Assembly (NCBI GenBank): GCA_002811645.1
Contig: PDIP01000082.1
Coordinates: 112,580 to 176,579 of the forward strand
Source of the DNA: Corallochytrium limacisporum
Taxonomy: Eukaryota; Opisthokonta
Direction of reading: 5' to 3'
Length of the DNA: 64,000 bases
The position numbers were made by a program, and so were the translations under genes. Of the stretch, positions 18,478 to 29,548 are shown in pieces. Position 1 is the stretch's first letter. The number at the start of each line of letters is the position of its first letter. The notes under the pieces were generated by a model that did no database searches, had not been told where the DNA came from, and saw nothing but the letters and a program-made list of their open reading frames with translations.

Positions 18478-20423
18478 ATCTGCTCCAGGCTCTCCACTAA
18501 AAGAGTTTTGCTATACCGAAAGCGATGCAAGGTTTGCGGAGCCTTCCCACAAAACTACCTCTCTATATTGGCCAGTGGGGTCCGCTATGCGAACTACTTT
18601 ACATTCCGTTGGAGGTATAATTGCATTTGGTGATTCAGGTACCTCTTTAACCACACGCACATTCAAAAGGGAACATCTTTACAGTGACTCAATACTCTAG
18701 TAAATTGAGCAAGTACACTTGACAATCCTATGGCGCCACGCAAAATACATACGAGCACCATCAACCGGAAGCCGAAGAAAGGGAGAGCCACAAAGTCGTT
18801 CATTGCACACTGGAACCGCGCTTATTACTGAGCGCGACAGGAAAGCGCTGTCAGTCACCAGGCATATGCCAGCGCTTCCCGAGTGTGCGATAGCCACGCA
18901 AAAGCAGGGAAGGAAGGAAAGAAAGAAGGAAAAAGGGGAGAAAAAGAAAAAGGAATCGCGACCTACCGACGCCCCCCCCCCCCACCACCTCCGCGGTGGG
19001 CTTCTCCTCCTCTCTTTTTCTCCTGCTGGGCCCAAAGGCCCAAAGGAGGCGCACACTATCTCCGTCATCCCCAAGACTCCAAAGGACCGTAACCAATCTC
19101 TTCAACCGCCACCCACCCCCCGGGGGGCCCCGGGGAGGGGTGGCCAGCTCTCTCGCGCTCTCGCGCTCTACTCCCCAAATGTCTCACTCACTCCTCCGTG
19201 TCGCCCCTTCCAAGCCCTATCAAAATCGCGGGGCAAACACACACACACACACACACACGCACGCACACATGCGTACCGGGAGCACGACGAATCCATAAAA
19301 AAAGTCCGTGCATGTGCTTTTCCTCCGTCCTCCCGCCCAAGTACCCAACACAAGAAAAAAGAAAAGAACCGGAGGAGAGGCAGATAACAACGGAGAAAAG
19401 GAAGAAAAAAAGAATAAAAAAAAACGCCATAGCGAGAATTGCCAAAAGAAAGGGAGAAGAAAGGGCGGCAAGCAAACACACACACACACACACACGGGAG
19501 CCCTTGAAATTAGAAAAGCATAGAGAAAAATAGATCCCCATTCCTCCTGCCTCTCTCTCTCTCTCTCCCCGGCCCTTTCTTTCCCGGCGCCCCCCCCCCC
19601 TGCTCCGCGGTACGATTGGCCTGCAGGACAGACAAAGTTAACAAAGTTGGAAGAAAAGCCACAACACAGGCTAAACAGCGAGGCTAAGCGACGGGTGGAC
19701 CAGCAGGCCCAAAGTAAACCAAAAAAAAAATAAGGCCATAACGTACTGCGTGGCCCGGGGAAAAAAGTCACCGAAACTTGGGCCACGCGTGCTTTCGAAG
19801 GTGTGGGTCGAGAAAAGTCTGAAGAGGAAAACCACACTCGGGTTCTGATAGTGAATGAATGGTACTGGAATTGAGGCGCGAATGAAAAAGGTCCGGAGGC
19901 CCCGTGTTTCCCCTCCCCCCCCTCCCCTCCCAAGAAAAAACAATTAAAAGAAAATCAAGAGAAAAACGTCGGGGAGGGGAGAGGGTTGTGCCCGTCTTTG
20001 TTTCTCCTCCTTCAGTCTTTCTTCCTTCGGAGGCTTGGGTAGTGGTTAACGGGGGGGGGGGTTCAGTCGGGAGCGAGATGGCGAGAGAAGGACCCCCCAC
20101 GGGGGAGAGGAGGAGAGGGCCTGGACCTGGGGCCTGGGACAGGCACGGAAAGCTCAGGTCGGCGGACATCGCCACCGGTCCCCTCGGGGGCCCTGGGCTA
20201 AGATCGGGTCCCGGTGTCATTCAGCGCGTAGAAAGCGGCTATGCTGGTATTTGATGCCATGATCAGTATCATCATGTGGTGGTTAATTGAATCTGTGCCA
20301 TCAGAAGGGAGATGCATTCACACGCAGCTGCCGACCAGCACTGAACGGGAGTGCGGTCGCCTATAACGGAGGTCAAACATGTAGAAATTATGTACATCTG
20401 TGGATAAAATCATATCAGCCAAG
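18478..20423. other. Divergent spacer with microsatellites
   Basis: Between the 885-aa gene (minus) and TFIIH p62 (plus). It holds CA repeats at 19234-19260 and 19475-19495, C-runs (18973-18983, 19590-19600), G-rich tracts at 20050-20062 and A-rich stretches. A 222-codon plus frame (18719-19387) starts at TTG and is mostly repeats. A minus frame with ATG at 19068 reads MTEIVCASFGPLGPAGE but crosses C- and T-rich tracts. Neither is convincing. Confidence 0.55.
19234..19260. repeat. CA microsatellite
   Basis: (CA)n of about 27 bp. A second CA run lies at 19475-19495. Confidence 0.95.
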
Positions 20424-22328
20424 ATGGCAAAGGACATCGATTATAGCAAGGCCATTAAAAGCCTTGGAGAAGGAGCAGTTTTCCAATGCAATGTACGTCA
20501 GAAAGCGGAAGGCTCCGGTTTACTAGTTATCACGGAAAGTTATGTTGCCTTTATTGCAGACTCTTCGCCGGAGCAAATCATGGTGCGCATTCCCCATAGC
20601 CGTATCGAAAGTCAAAAGATATCGCCTGAACGTGTAGAGAAAGTTCAATTGCAAGTGATTCTGTATGGAGGGAAAGAAAAGGTAACTTTTCACTTCGCCA
20701 TGGAAAGGTCTGAAGCATTGAAGATCCGGGAACGGGTGAAAGATCTGCTTTTGCAGGCAATGCGCAAGCACAAGGCAGCTAGAGAAGAACAAGAACGGTT
20801 ACAGTCACAGAAAGCGAAAGTACAGCCCGGCGACGAAGAACCGACTGCACCTCGGCCACGGGATAGGCGTCTCTCCACCCAGTCCGCCGCGGGAGATGAT
20901 CCTGTCCTGATACATAAGTTGCACCTGCTCAAGAATGACCCTGAGCTCTTACATCTTTACCAAGACCTCTGTAGTAGTGGTGGTGGAAGCCGTCCGGTAT
21001 TAACCCCAGAGGAATTTTGGGCCCAGCACCAGGACCTTTTGCAGGACGTACAGGATCAGCAGAGTAGAAACAAAGGACCCGGCCGACAGCCGGGTGTGCT
21101 TAGTACGATGTTCGGTGGTGTAGACGCAGAGAGCACGCTAAAGGGTGAAATGGAAATGACGCCCGTACAAATGAACGCTATCTTCCAAACCTATCCTCTC
21201 GTACGTGAGGCTTACAAACGGAATGTGGAGAGTGTACCACCGAAGCTGAAACCGGGGCAGTTCTGGAGCAAGTTCTTCACGTCCCATTTGTTTGCGGACG
21301 TGAACAAAAAGAGGAGTCAGACTTCGCTCACGGGAACAATCTCTAGGACCGCTGACGATGAGCTGGCCGATGTTTTTGCAAAGGGGATCGATGGAGCAGA
21401 TATTGATTACGAAGGCATGATGGCTACCAAGCGGCAACGATTGATTGACATCACCGGAGACGATGACTACTACACGGTGGACCAAGCTCAGGCCCCGGAG
21501 GACAGGCCACAGATCGACGAACAGGCTTTGGCAGGTGATGCCGTCTTGCAGCGTAAGCGACTCCAGAACATTCGCTCGTACAATCAGCACTCCCTGCGCG
21601 TCTTACAAGCATGTCATGTCGTGAGCAAAGAATTGTCAAGTGGCAATGTCAGTGCTAAAGTCGTAGACAAGGCCTTGCGTGAAAGTAATCTGCTGGAAGA
21701 TCTTGAACAAGAGAAGGAAGTTGCGGGAAAGCCTCTGAAGATCAAGGACACCGCGATGTATATTAATGAGAGTGCAGGTGATATTGGAAAAGCGGATCAG
21801 ATGGCTGTCGACGATGGTTTCAGCAACGAGGCAGCGGTGGCTAAACTGGCAGACAGTGCCCGTGCCTGTGGATGGATGCTGAAGGAGATGGAAAAATGGC
21901 AAAAACTGGATCTCAGCTTCCGACCGAATCCCGATACGGCGCAGGAATTTCTGGTCTCCTCTACGCGAGAAGCGATGGAAGCTCTGAAGGACCCCAGAGG
22001 AAGCTTTGCTAAACGCGTACCGGGAGCATTGCAGGATCAGTTCCGGCGACAATCAAGTATCGTGTGGGAACTATTGTCGCACTTCTGGCGCTGCTTTCCG
22101 TACCCGAAGATTCCTGTCCCCAATCTTTCGGACGTCGACAAGCTGGATCGTGTCATGGCCGCATTGAAGCAATGGGAAGGTCGAATTGTGAAGCGCAAGG
22201 ACAGCACGGCGGCGGAGAAGTCGATTCACGAATTTGCACCCATCTTTGATTCCCTGCTGTTGATGATTGATCAAGCCAAGAAACAGTACGATGCGTACCA
22301 GGCAAAGACCGGAAGGAAGGCCGGATAG
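20424..22328 (+). CDS. TFB1: TFIIH core subunit p62/TFB1
   Basis: A 634-residue nuclear protein, a core TFIIH subunit used in RNA polymerase II initiation and nucleotide excision repair. It has an N-terminal PH-like domain at about 5-105 (GSGLLVITESYVAFIADS, MVRIPHSRIESQKISP). Two BSD domains follow: about 170-210 (DPELLHLYQDLC...LTPEEFWAQH) and 254-295 (TYPLVREAYKRNVES...FWSKFFTSHLF), each with the F-W pair. A helical C-terminal region ends LLLMIDQAKKQYDAYQAKTG, like the family's C-terminus. The start is the ATG at 20424 (MAKDIDYSKAI); the eight codons before it begin with GTG. Single exon. Confidence 0.95.
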   Translation: MAKDIDYSKAIKSLGEGAVFQCNVRQKAEGSGLLVITESYVAFIADSSPEQIMVRIPHSRIESQKISPERVEKVQLQVILYGGKEKVTFHFAMERSEALKIRERVKDLLLQAMRKHKAAREEQERLQSQKAKVQPGDEEPTAPRPRDRRLSTQSAAGDDPVLIHKLHLLKNDPELLHLYQDLCSSGGGSRPVLTPEEFWAQHQDLLQDVQDQQSRNKGPGRQPGVLSTMFGGVDAESTLKGEMEMTPVQMNAIFQTYPLVREAYKRNVESVPPKLKPGQFWSKFFTSHLFADVNKKRSQTSLTGTISRTADDELADVFAKGIDGADIDYEGMMATKRQRLIDITGDDDYYTVDQAQAPEDRPQIDEQALAGDAVLQRKRLQNIRSYNQHSLRVLQACHVVSKELSSGNVSAKVVDKALRESNLLEDLEQEKEVAGKPLKIKDTAMYINESAGDIGKADQMAVDDGFSNEAAVAKLADSARACGWMLKEMEKWQKLDLSFRPNPDTAQEFLVSSTREAMEALKDPRGSFAKRVPGALQDQFRRQSSIVWELLSHFWRCFPYPKIPVPNLSDVDKLDRVMAALKQWEGRIVKRKDSTAAEKSIHEFAPIFDSLLLMIDQAKKQYDAYQAKTGRKAG

Positions 22329-22452
22329 TATACGAGAGTGATAGGCAAATGCTAAAACATGTATATATTTAACATACAGATGTATTCGATGCAAAATAGG
22401 ACACTTGGTGTCGCACTATGCTATGCTTACTTTACCCGCTGCTTGGTATCAT

Positions 22453-23676
22453 TTACTTGCTGTGGGCAGCCTTGACAGCCTGGAGGACATCGGCAACCAG
22501 GTCCTCAGTTTCCTCAATACCGCAGGACAGACGGATCAGGTTGTCTGTCACACCGCTCTTCTGACGCTCCTCGTGGGGAATACCGGCGTGTGTCATGACG
22601 GCGGGCAGCTCGGCCAACGACTCCACGGCACCCAGGCTCTCGGCCAGGGTGAACACCTTGACGTTCTCGAGGAAGCGCTTGGCCTCCTCCAGACCCCCCT
22701 TAATGCGGAAGCTCACCATGCCGCCGAACCCAGTCTGCTGACGCTTAGCAATCTCGTGACCGGGGTGAGATGGCAAACCAGGGTAGATAACATCTTCGAC
22801 TCCATCGGAGGCTTCCAGTGCCCGTGCCACCGCGAAAGCGTTTTCCTGGTGCTGACGCATGCGCAGGTGAAGGGTCTTCAGACCACGGTTGGCCAACCAG
22901 GCATCGAAAGGTCCCGGAATGCCACCAAGAGCGTTCTGGAGGAAGCGCAGACGCTCGGAGAGCTTCTCGTCGTTGCTGACGGCCATACCCTGCACCACAT
23001 CGCTGTGTCCGTTCATGTACTTGGTGATAGAGTGCATGACAATATCAACACCAAAGTCCAGGGGCCGCTGGAAGTAGCTGGACAGGAAAGTGTTGTCAAC
23101 CACGATGATGATATCTTTGTTAAATGCGCGAACAACCTCCACGGCTCCCTTGAGATCGATAATCTTAAGAGTAGGGTTGGTGGGAGTCTCCAGCCAAACC
23201 ATCTTGGTTTCGGCAGAAAGGGCTCCCTTCAGGGCACCGAGATCAGTCGCGTCCACGAAAGTGGTTTTAATCTTCTGGGTCTCCTGAACAACCTTGCTGA
23301 AGGTACGGTGCGTACCACCGTAGACGTCATTCATGCTCACAATCTCAGACCCGTGGGGCAGCAGTTGCACAATGGTGCTGATCGCGGCCAACCCAGAGGA
23401 GAAGCTGATGGCGTACTTGCCGTTCTCTAAAGCAGCGACACAGTTCTCGTAAGCGTCACGGGTCGGATTACCACTGCGGCTGTACTCATAACCCTTGTGG
23501 ACACCGGGACTGCTCTGTGCGAAGGTGGTGCTCAAGCTGATGGGCAACGTTACAGCAGCTGTGGCAGGGTCAGGGCCCTGTCCGGCGTGGATGGCAAGTG
23601 TACCAAAGTTGGGATAAGGGGCCAACGGGCCTTCCGCGGTGGGCGCGTGGATACCGTTTTGTCCGTGGGGTGACAT
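22453..23676 (-). CDS. Cystathionine gamma-lyase (PLP-dependent)
   Basis: A 407-residue cytosolic enzyme of the Cys/Met-metabolism PLP family. Visible landmarks: YEYSRSGNPT (63-72), phosphate-binding SFSSGLAAIS (91-100), DNTFLSSYF (194-202) and the PLP-lysine motif VMHSITKYMNGHSDVVQG with Lys219. SVSLGGVES-type ending is replaced by AESLGAVESLAE, close to the lyase/synthase subfamily. The length and the absence of a targeting sequence fit cystathionine gamma-lyase (CYS3/CTH), which splits cystathionine to cysteine, 2-oxobutyrate and ammonia. Cystathionine gamma-synthase is the main alternative. Coding sequence is C/G-ending and appears highly expressed. It converges on TFIIH p62 (124 bp apart). 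Confidence 0.9.
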   Translation of the reverse strand: MSPHGQNGIHAPTAEGPLAPYPNFGTLAIHAGQGPDPATAAVTLPISLSTTFAQSSPGVHKGYEYSRSGNPTRDAYENCVAALENGKYAISFSSGLAAISTIVQLLPHGSEIVSMNDVYGGTHRTFSKVVQETQKIKTTFVDATDLGALKGALSAETKMVWLETPTNPTLKIIDLKGAVEVVRAFNKDIIIVVDNTFLSSYFQRPLDFGVDIVMHSITKYMNGHSDVVQGMAVSNDEKLSERLRFLQNALGGIPGPFDAWLANRGLKTLHLRMRQHQENAFAVARALEASDGVEDVIYPGLPSHPGHEIAKRQQTGFGGMVSFRIKGGLEEAKRFLENVKVFTLAESLGAVESLAELPAVMTHAGIPHEERQKSGVTDNLIRLSCGIEETEDLVADVLQAVKAAHSK

Positions 23677-24595
23677 GGTTCACTAGATGTGTTGTGTCGG
23701 ACTGTACTGTCTTTGAAGTTCACTAATTGGGTTCGCTCAACGAGTGTACCTACACTTTCTGATGGCATACCCTACTAATACGGTGTCACGATTACATCCT
23801 TCACTTGCCCACTTCCACTTAAATACCACAAGGTTCCTGACGCATCAAAAGTTCTCGCACATTCTCTGCACACCCCAGTCCTTGCTCGACACGGTCGAGT
23901 CGTGCCATCATCCCATCCCTTCGCTGACTTTCCCCAGTTCCATTTTCGGGGAGGGGGCCCCTTGTCGCGTGTGCCCGCGTCTGACTGTGTGTGCCTTGGT
24001 CCCATACTCGGTGCCCCGCACCGACACGATCGCAGTGCCGTCATTTCCTCACCTCTTGCGTACTCACACTCACCCAAAAAAAAAAAAATAAGAGCGTGTG
24101 TGCAGAGTGCTCTGATGATCAATGTTGGTGCTCGCTCGGGACAATATGGCATCATCGTCAGGTGTGTGGGTGTGTGTGCCCACTATGTCAGGGTCGGAGT
24201 GTGTGTGTGCAACAAGGTACTGGTGTGTCTGTCTGTGTGTGTGTTGTGTGAGAACCGAGCTCAAGCTTTCGCACCTGCCAATTCACCAAACACGCCCGCG
24301 CGCTCCAACGCGCAAAAGAATCAGAAAAAAAAATATCAAAAGACCAACAAAAAGAAAGGGAAAAGAGAATGGGAAAGGGGGAGGGGGGGGGGGATTAAGT
24401 GTTGAAAAGTGTGTTCCCGGACTTGCAGCACGCACCAAAAGAGCACGCACAGCCCAAAAAAAGGATGGTAGATGGTCGCGACCGGCTGCTGGCCGCGCTA
24501 TGGTTCGGCACATTACCGGGCTCCCTATATTTGGCTGGTTGCCCCCGCGGTGGAGACGGAGAGAGAGAAGGGGGAGGGGAGAGCGTTCAAGGGTC

Positions 24596-24901
24596 TCAGC
24601 CAGCCAACCCCCCCCCCGGGGGCCGGGTGGCCGTGCGTGCCTGACGAAATTCTGGGACCATACCATTCCCGGATACGTGTACTTGAATTACATCTACCGA
24701 TTTATAATAGTAAAATACCCTATATTTAATCAGACTCTTACTCAATATGAACCGGTGTGATAGGTGGTCGTGGTGGCGGGAACCGTTACGGTGTGTCACA
24801 GGCGCGCGGGAAACCACCACCACCGGTGCGGCGATGCGCCGGGGGAAGCCCAAAGCGAGAAAGTTCATTGTCTCGCTATGTTTTCCATTTGTTTTCATCA
24901 T
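24596..24901 (-). CDS. Small hypothetical protein, possibly spliced
   Basis: The ATG at 24901 begins MMKTNGKHSETMNFLALGFP. An AT-rich segment inside looks like an intron: donor TTGA|GTAAGAG at 24741, acceptor GGTCCCAG at 24652, 90 nt. It is a multiple of three, so the frame is the same either way: 71 residues spliced, 101 unspliced. The C-terminus (RPPGGGLAG) crosses a G-run and is doubtful. No family recognised. Confidence 0.25.
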   Translation of the reverse strand: MMKTNGKHSETMNFLALGFPRRIAAPVVVVSRAPVTHRNGSRHHDHLSHRFILSKSLIKYRVFYYYKSVDVIQVHVSGNGMVPEFRQARTATRPPGGGLAG

Positions 24902-26440
24902 TATCTGTTGGCGCAGGTATATCGATCGGGGAAATTAAAGAAGAAAAAAGAAGAGGGGGTCGGGGGGGAAGGAGACCCACTCCCCTCCCTCTCCTTCATT
25001 TTTGCCCTCCTTTTTCCTGAGTAGTGAAATGATAAGGGGCGGCGTGTTTGGGCAGCAAGTGAGGAGGACAGATGGTCCCATGCGCTGGCGAGACAGTGAA
25101 CCGGGCCTCGAAAGGGGAATCAATCAGCAGAGAGCCAGAGAGCCAGAGAGAGAGGGAAAAACCTTTCCCCCCCCTCCTCCTCCTAAAAAAAAAAAGAAAG
25201 GAAAGTTAAAAATATGAAAAGGAAGAAAGAAGAACGAACGAAAAAAACACAGCAACAGTAGAGGAATGAGATGATGACCCCGGAGAGTGCGAGAGAGAGA
25301 GAATGAAAGAAAGAACGTTCGTATCCTTAACTTCTCCTGTTGGCTGGCTGGCTATTGACAAACACCTGAGCAATCCGCTCCCCTTCCTTTACCCCGAACC
25401 TTACCTTCCTTTTCGTTTTCCTCCGTCGAGGCAACGAATTAGAAACTGAGGTTGTCAGGTAACTGGCGCATACATACGACGCTGATATCAATACATTTAC
25501 TACTATCTGCCGAAAATTGTAGGAGCGGCGGGGGCCGGAGCGGGAGGAAGGGGAGGTGTGTGCGAGCTTGGTGATGGTTGGTGGGGAGATTCACCGGAGC
25601 CAAGAATTACAAGAAATAAAAATAGGGAAGAAACCGAAAAAGGGCCGCAGCAGTTTCAGTATCGAAGGCGGTGAAAGTAACGGAGCACACCGGGGCAGAC
25701 GAGGAGAAGGGGGGGGGGGTGCACAGAGGCGGGTGCAAGTCAGAGAAGTGGCCAGGGACACCGTTGGTGGCGGACCCGGAGGACAGCAACCAGGGCAGCC
25801 AGCCCAGCACCCGCTGGCTGCCTTCAGCCACGGAATTAACCGATTCAGTAACGAGTCTATGGCCCAAAGTACCGCAATTTTTTCATATCGCGGTGATTTG
25901 GCTCTCTGTGATCCGCTCTCTTCCCCGGTTTTCTTAATGTCCATTTTTTTTTTGCTTGGGCGTTTAGACTCCCAGCGGTTTCCTTCTGCAGCGCCCAGTG
26001 CGGCCTAGAACGGAGGGGGGAGAGAGAGTGCTTTTCCCACGGAACAGCAATGGACGCTTGTCGTTGTGTCATACATTAACTACCAAAACACAGAATTTTA
26101 AATGATCTGTTCCGTCATTCCGTTGCCTGTCCTCGGGCCGAGAGGCCGGCTGGCTTTCTGTGCTTGGCCGACACCGCCTCGAAGAAATTGATCTAAAGGA
26201 GCAGACGAGAGACCCGAACGGTCCCAAGCGCCCAAAAAAAAAAAAAACCGAAGCAAAGAGAACGAACAAAACACGCGGAGGAGCAAGTTTTACGTTCCCG
26301 GGCTGGTAGTAGTCGTAGTGAACGTATTGATTTAACTTTTCAGGCCGTGCCGAGCGAAGAAAGGAGCGGGACAAGGGAGCGAGAGGGAGCGCATTCCGGA
26401 GTATGGAGAGAGAAAGGAGGGGGTGGGAGTGGAGAGAGTG

Positions 26441-26443
<3 letters not shown>

Positions 26444-26471
<28 letters not shown>

Positions 26472-26472
26472 G
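26444..26472. repeat. GA microsatellite
   Basis: (GA)n run. A second lies at 26558-26581, 85 bp away. Confidence 0.95.
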
Positions 26473-26730
26473 GTGCAGGAAGCAAAAAGGGAGAGCACGA
26501 CGGACATACAAAGTCCACAAAATCAGAGAAAAAAAAAGAAAATGACGGTGGGATCATGAGAGAGAGAGAGAGAGAGAGAGATCTCGACGGAGCCCCTCAG
26601 GAAAACCTGCACCATCAGCGGGAGAAACGGAGAGAAAAAAAATATGGGGAGAGACCCCCAAGGCGGGCGGCCTGACCACCAGATCACCCGTGCTGTGTGC
26701 GTCATCGAAGTCGGCGTTGATTGGTCGGGT

Positions 26731-26743
26731 ATAGTGAATGTAC
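26731..26743 (-). promoter_or_regulatory. Recurrent spacer 13-mer, exact copy
   Basis: GTACATTCACTAT on the minus strand, in the island before the complex I gene. Confidence 0.5.
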
Positions 26744-27033
26744 TATCAATCGCGTCACAGGAAATTGCGAAGGGAGGGTTTCCAAGTGGGGTTTCTCTTG
26801 GGACAACCCGGTGGAACGGGACCTGTAGGGACCGTGACTAAAAGAGAATCGATGATCAAGTGCCCTGACACTGATAGAGGACCGTGACGCTGTTGCTGCC
26901 GAATGGTATCCCACCATCCAACAAATGTGTACGAAGTTCGGGCATATCCGGGCCTACTGTTGCATAGAGCAGTACAAGCCCCATTCGCTACAAAGATCAT
27001 GCACGCAGAGGATGGGATATTGGCATCCTATAG

Positions 27034-27417
27034 ATGGATGAAAACCGTGAGATTCGAAAGTGTCCGGGGTACGAACATGTTGATCCCAAAAAGACCTTTC
27101 ATCTAATTGCGTTTAGGTTCATATGCTACCGTAAGTTTACACAATCCTGCGACCGGTTGTCCTGTTTTGGTTCCTCTTGCAGTGTGGGTGCACAAACGAT
27201 TAACGCGTGCACGGCCCTTTCCACTTGTAAGTTTGTTCAACCTTGGAGTCCTTTTTTGATACCACCATCGCTTTGCACCATGTTCCATGCATTGTTTCTG
27301 GAGTGGGAAAAATTTCGACAGGTGTCGACAATGGCAGAGAACTGTGGATGTCCCTGCCGCAGGCCGTACCATGAGAGTTCGTGGGTAGCGGCTGTGGTGT
27401 GGTCCTCGTCATGCTAG
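27034..27417 (+). CDS. Candidate three-exon small gene
   Basis: The best splice signals in any spacer. Exon 1 (27034-27130, MDENREIRKCPGYEHVDPKK) meets intron 27131-27182, GTAAGTTTAC...TTCCTCTTGCAG, 52 nt. Exon 2 is 27183-27226. Intron 2 starts at 27227 (GTAAGTTTG) and ends at 27321 (TTTCGACAG) or 27303. Exon 3 ends at 27417. The spliced frame is open throughout and gives about 78 residues with a Cys-rich end (ENCGCPCRRPYH). An in-frame stop sits directly before the ATG, and that TATAG could itself be an acceptor for an upstream exon. Unspliced, the frame is also open (127 codons). It could be non-coding. No family recognised. Confidence 0.33.
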   Translation: MDENREIRKCPGYEHVDPKKTFHLIAFRFICYRKFTQSCDRLSCFGSSCSVGAQTINACTALSTCKFVQPWSPFLIPPSLCTMFHALFLEWEKFRQVSTMAENCGCPCRRPYHESSWVAAVVWSSSC

Positions 27418-27573
27418 GTTTGTTCTAAACTGCAGTAGGTGCGTATCTAGGTTTATGTATTTGTCAAGGGATTGAAACTATTATGTTAGATGTTGCTAAG
27501 ATCTCTGTGTTCCGTAGAACGATTCGACAACGAATATTTTATAGTGATGGGAAACAAGTAAGCGCTGAAACAA

Positions 27574-28986
27574 TTACCTGTCAATCTCGCCGAACACGAC
27601 ATCCTGGGTACCAATGATGGCACACACGTCAGCCAACATGTGTCCCCTGGCCATCATATCGATGGAGGCCAAGTGGTAGTAACCCGGAGGGCGGATACGG
27701 CAGCGGTAAGGCTTGTTTGTACCGTCACTGACGAGGTAGACACCGAACTCTCCCTTGGGCGCCTCGACCACGGTGTACGTCGATCCAGCTGGCACATGGT
27801 ATCCCTCAGTGTACAGCTTGAAGTGGTGGATCAAGGCTTCCATGCTCTGTTTCATCTCCGCGCGCCTGGGAGGAGAAATCTTGGCATCGTCAATCTTGAT
27901 CTCGCCCTCTGGCATCTTGTTGAGGCACTGCTCGATAATGTGTAACGACTGGCGCATCTCTTCCATGCGGATCAGGTAGCGGTCGTAGCAGTCACCAGTA
28001 TGTCCAACGGGAACCTCGAAGTCCACTTGATCATAGGCATCGTACGGCTGAACCTTGCGCAAATCCCAAGCAATGCCAGAACCTCGAAGCATTGGGCCGC
28101 TGAATCCGTATTTGATGGCAGTGTCAGCATCAACAACACCGATGTCAACCAGCCGCTGCTTCCAGATACGATTGCCGGTCAGAAGCTCTTCCATTTCATC
28201 AATGCGGGAACCAAATTGCTGAATGAATTGATAAATGTCATCCATGAGACCAATAGGCAGGTCGTAGTTCACACCTCCAGGGCGAACATAGGCTGCATGC
28301 ATGCGGGCACCGCTAACGCGCTCATAGAACTCAATGAGCTTCTCACGCTCTTCAAACATCCACAAGAAGGGGGTCAAAGCACCCACATCAATGGCGTGAG
28401 TTGTCAATGACATAATGTGGTTGATCAGGCGAGTGATCTCACCGTACATGGTACGGATGAACTTTGCACGGGGCGGGGCTTCGACGTTCATCAGCTTCTC
28501 CACCGCCAGGGAGTAGGCCTGCTCATTGCACATCATGGAACAGTAATCCAGCCGATCAAAATAAGGCAGAGCCTGCAGGTAGGTCTTGTACTCAATCAGT
28601 TTCTCGGTACCACGATGCAACAGACCGACATGGGGATCGGCACGCTGAACAACCTCACCATCGAGTTCGAGGATGAGACGCAGCACACCGTGAGCAGCAG
28701 GGTGCTGAGGCCCGAAATTTATAGTAAAATTTGACACTTCCCGTTCAGGTACGTACGTATCATCTTCCCAGTCACCCTCTTCCTCGTATAGAGTGTACCG
28801 TCCGGCCTCTGCGCGCATATCCGGAGGCAGGGTAGCCAAAGCCTTGTCAACGTCGCTCTGTGCAGGAGTAGCATAAGTGCGCTTAACCCAGCGAGCACTT
28901 CCTCCAAAAACTGCGGGGGCAATACCCTGAGCACGTGCAGCAGCACGTCCTCGCTGAACAAATCCTGATGCCAGGCGAGACAACAT
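27574..28986 (-). CDS. NDUFS2: NADH:ubiquinone oxidoreductase 49 kDa subunit (complex I)
   Basis: A 470-residue nuclear-encoded mitochondrial protein. The presequence is rich in R, A and S ([20 protein letters not shown]). The mature part has the NuoD/Nad7 signatures [15 protein letters not shown] (about 89-103), [33 protein letters not shown] and the ending [14 protein letters not shown]. The family terminates at the same residue, which supports this stop even though GACAGGTAA resembles a donor. The subunit lines the quinone pocket at the Q-module/membrane junction. Nuclear coding of nad7 fits animals, fungi and red algae, and argues against plants, where it stays in the mitochondrion. Confidence 0.97.
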   Translation of the reverse strand: MLSRLASGFVQRGRAAARAQGIAPAVFGGSARWVKRTYATPAQSDVDKALATLPPDMRAEAGRYTLYEEEGDWEDDTYVPEREVSNFTINFGPQHPAAHGVLRLILELDGEVVQRADPHVGLLHRGTEKLIEYKTYLQALPYFDRLDYCSMMCNEQAYSLAVEKLMNVEAPPRAKFIRTMYGEITRLINHIMSLTTHAIDVGALTPFLWMFEEREKLIEFYERVSGARMHAAYVRPGGVNYDLPIGLMDDIYQFIQQFGSRIDEMEELLTGNRIWKQRLVDIGVVDADTAIKYGFSGPMLRGSGIAWDLRKVQPYDAYDQVDFEVPVGHTGDCYDRYLIRMEEMRQSLHIIEQCLNKMPEGEIKIDDAKISPPRRAEMKQSMEALIHHFKLYTEGYHVPAGSTYTVVEAPKGEFGVYLVSDGTNKPYRCRIRPPGYYHLASIDMMARGHMLADVCAIIGTQDVVFGEIDR

Positions 28987-29548
28987 TGTCCGTCTTATTT
29001 ATAGAGATTTCTGGTCAAGCCCGATAAATTGACATGTTTATAAACAACTGTTTCCACGGTACCTTTGATACCAGACCCAAAATACCACACGACCACGTAT
29101 TTACATTTTCAAACAATTTAAAGCCACAATACTTTCGTCACTAAGCGTACGTAGAGCACTAGCCCTAAGAATTCACATCAAAAATGTCACAAGAGCCCCT
29201 GGGTGATGTTTCTGGTGCGTGTGGCACAGGTTCCAGACAGATGGCATACCAACCGCGATACAATCTTCCTGTGCCCCGTCGGTGGCTTTCCATACTGAGA
29301 CCACCTACCTCTCGTAAACAACGGGTCCAAAAGGGTTGCAAGGGGAGGGAAGGGAAGGGAATGTGGTACATTCACTATTGTGCACCCTTCTGTCTGTTTT
29401 GGTCTTGTGATTCATAAAAATGTCCGTATGTCAACCTGACACGGAGAGTCAATCCTTGGGGGGGCGGAGGGTCTAAGTTCTACACTGGGGACTTGGATGC
29501 ACCTCGATCATTGTAACGGACTATGATGTCGATTGATTATATATTATT
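28987..29548. other. Spacer upstream of the complex I gene
   Basis: It holds the NDUFS2 promoter, a 77-codon plus ATG frame (29184-29417, MSQEPLGDVSGACGTG) of doubtful coding value, an exact plus-strand copy of the recurrent 13-mer (29366-29378) and a G-rich block at 29459-29471. Confidence 0.5.
29366..29378 (+). promoter_or_regulatory. Recurrent spacer 13-mer, exact copy
   Basis: GTACATTCACTAT followed by TG, 380 bp upstream of the complex I gene start, on the opposite strand to that gene. Confidence 0.5.

Larger units (their letters stand above)
23677..27573. other. Long spacer, mostly low complexity
   Basis: Between two minus-strand genes. Contents: the CTH promoter; GT-rich sequence at 24150-24245; C/G runs (24608-24622); an AT-rich block at 24660-24745; purine-rich sequence; GA repeats at 26444-26472 and 26558-26581; then an ordinary island at 26690-27420 with an exact minus-strand copy of the recurrent 13-mer (26731-26743). 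Two small gene candidates are listed separately. Confidence 0.55.

Noticed and set aside
18719-19387. 222-codon plus ORF
   Set aside because: It starts at TTG, contains CA-repeat and lysine tracts, and has no domain.
20190-20215. CTGGGCTAAGATCGGGTC as a U2 snRNA fragment
   Set aside because: The rest of U2, including the branch-pairing region and Sm site, is absent.
27574-27580. CAG|GTAATT at the end of the complex I gene as a splice donor
   Set aside because: The family's conserved C-terminus ends exactly at VVFGEIDR, so the stop is genuine and the donor likeness is chance.
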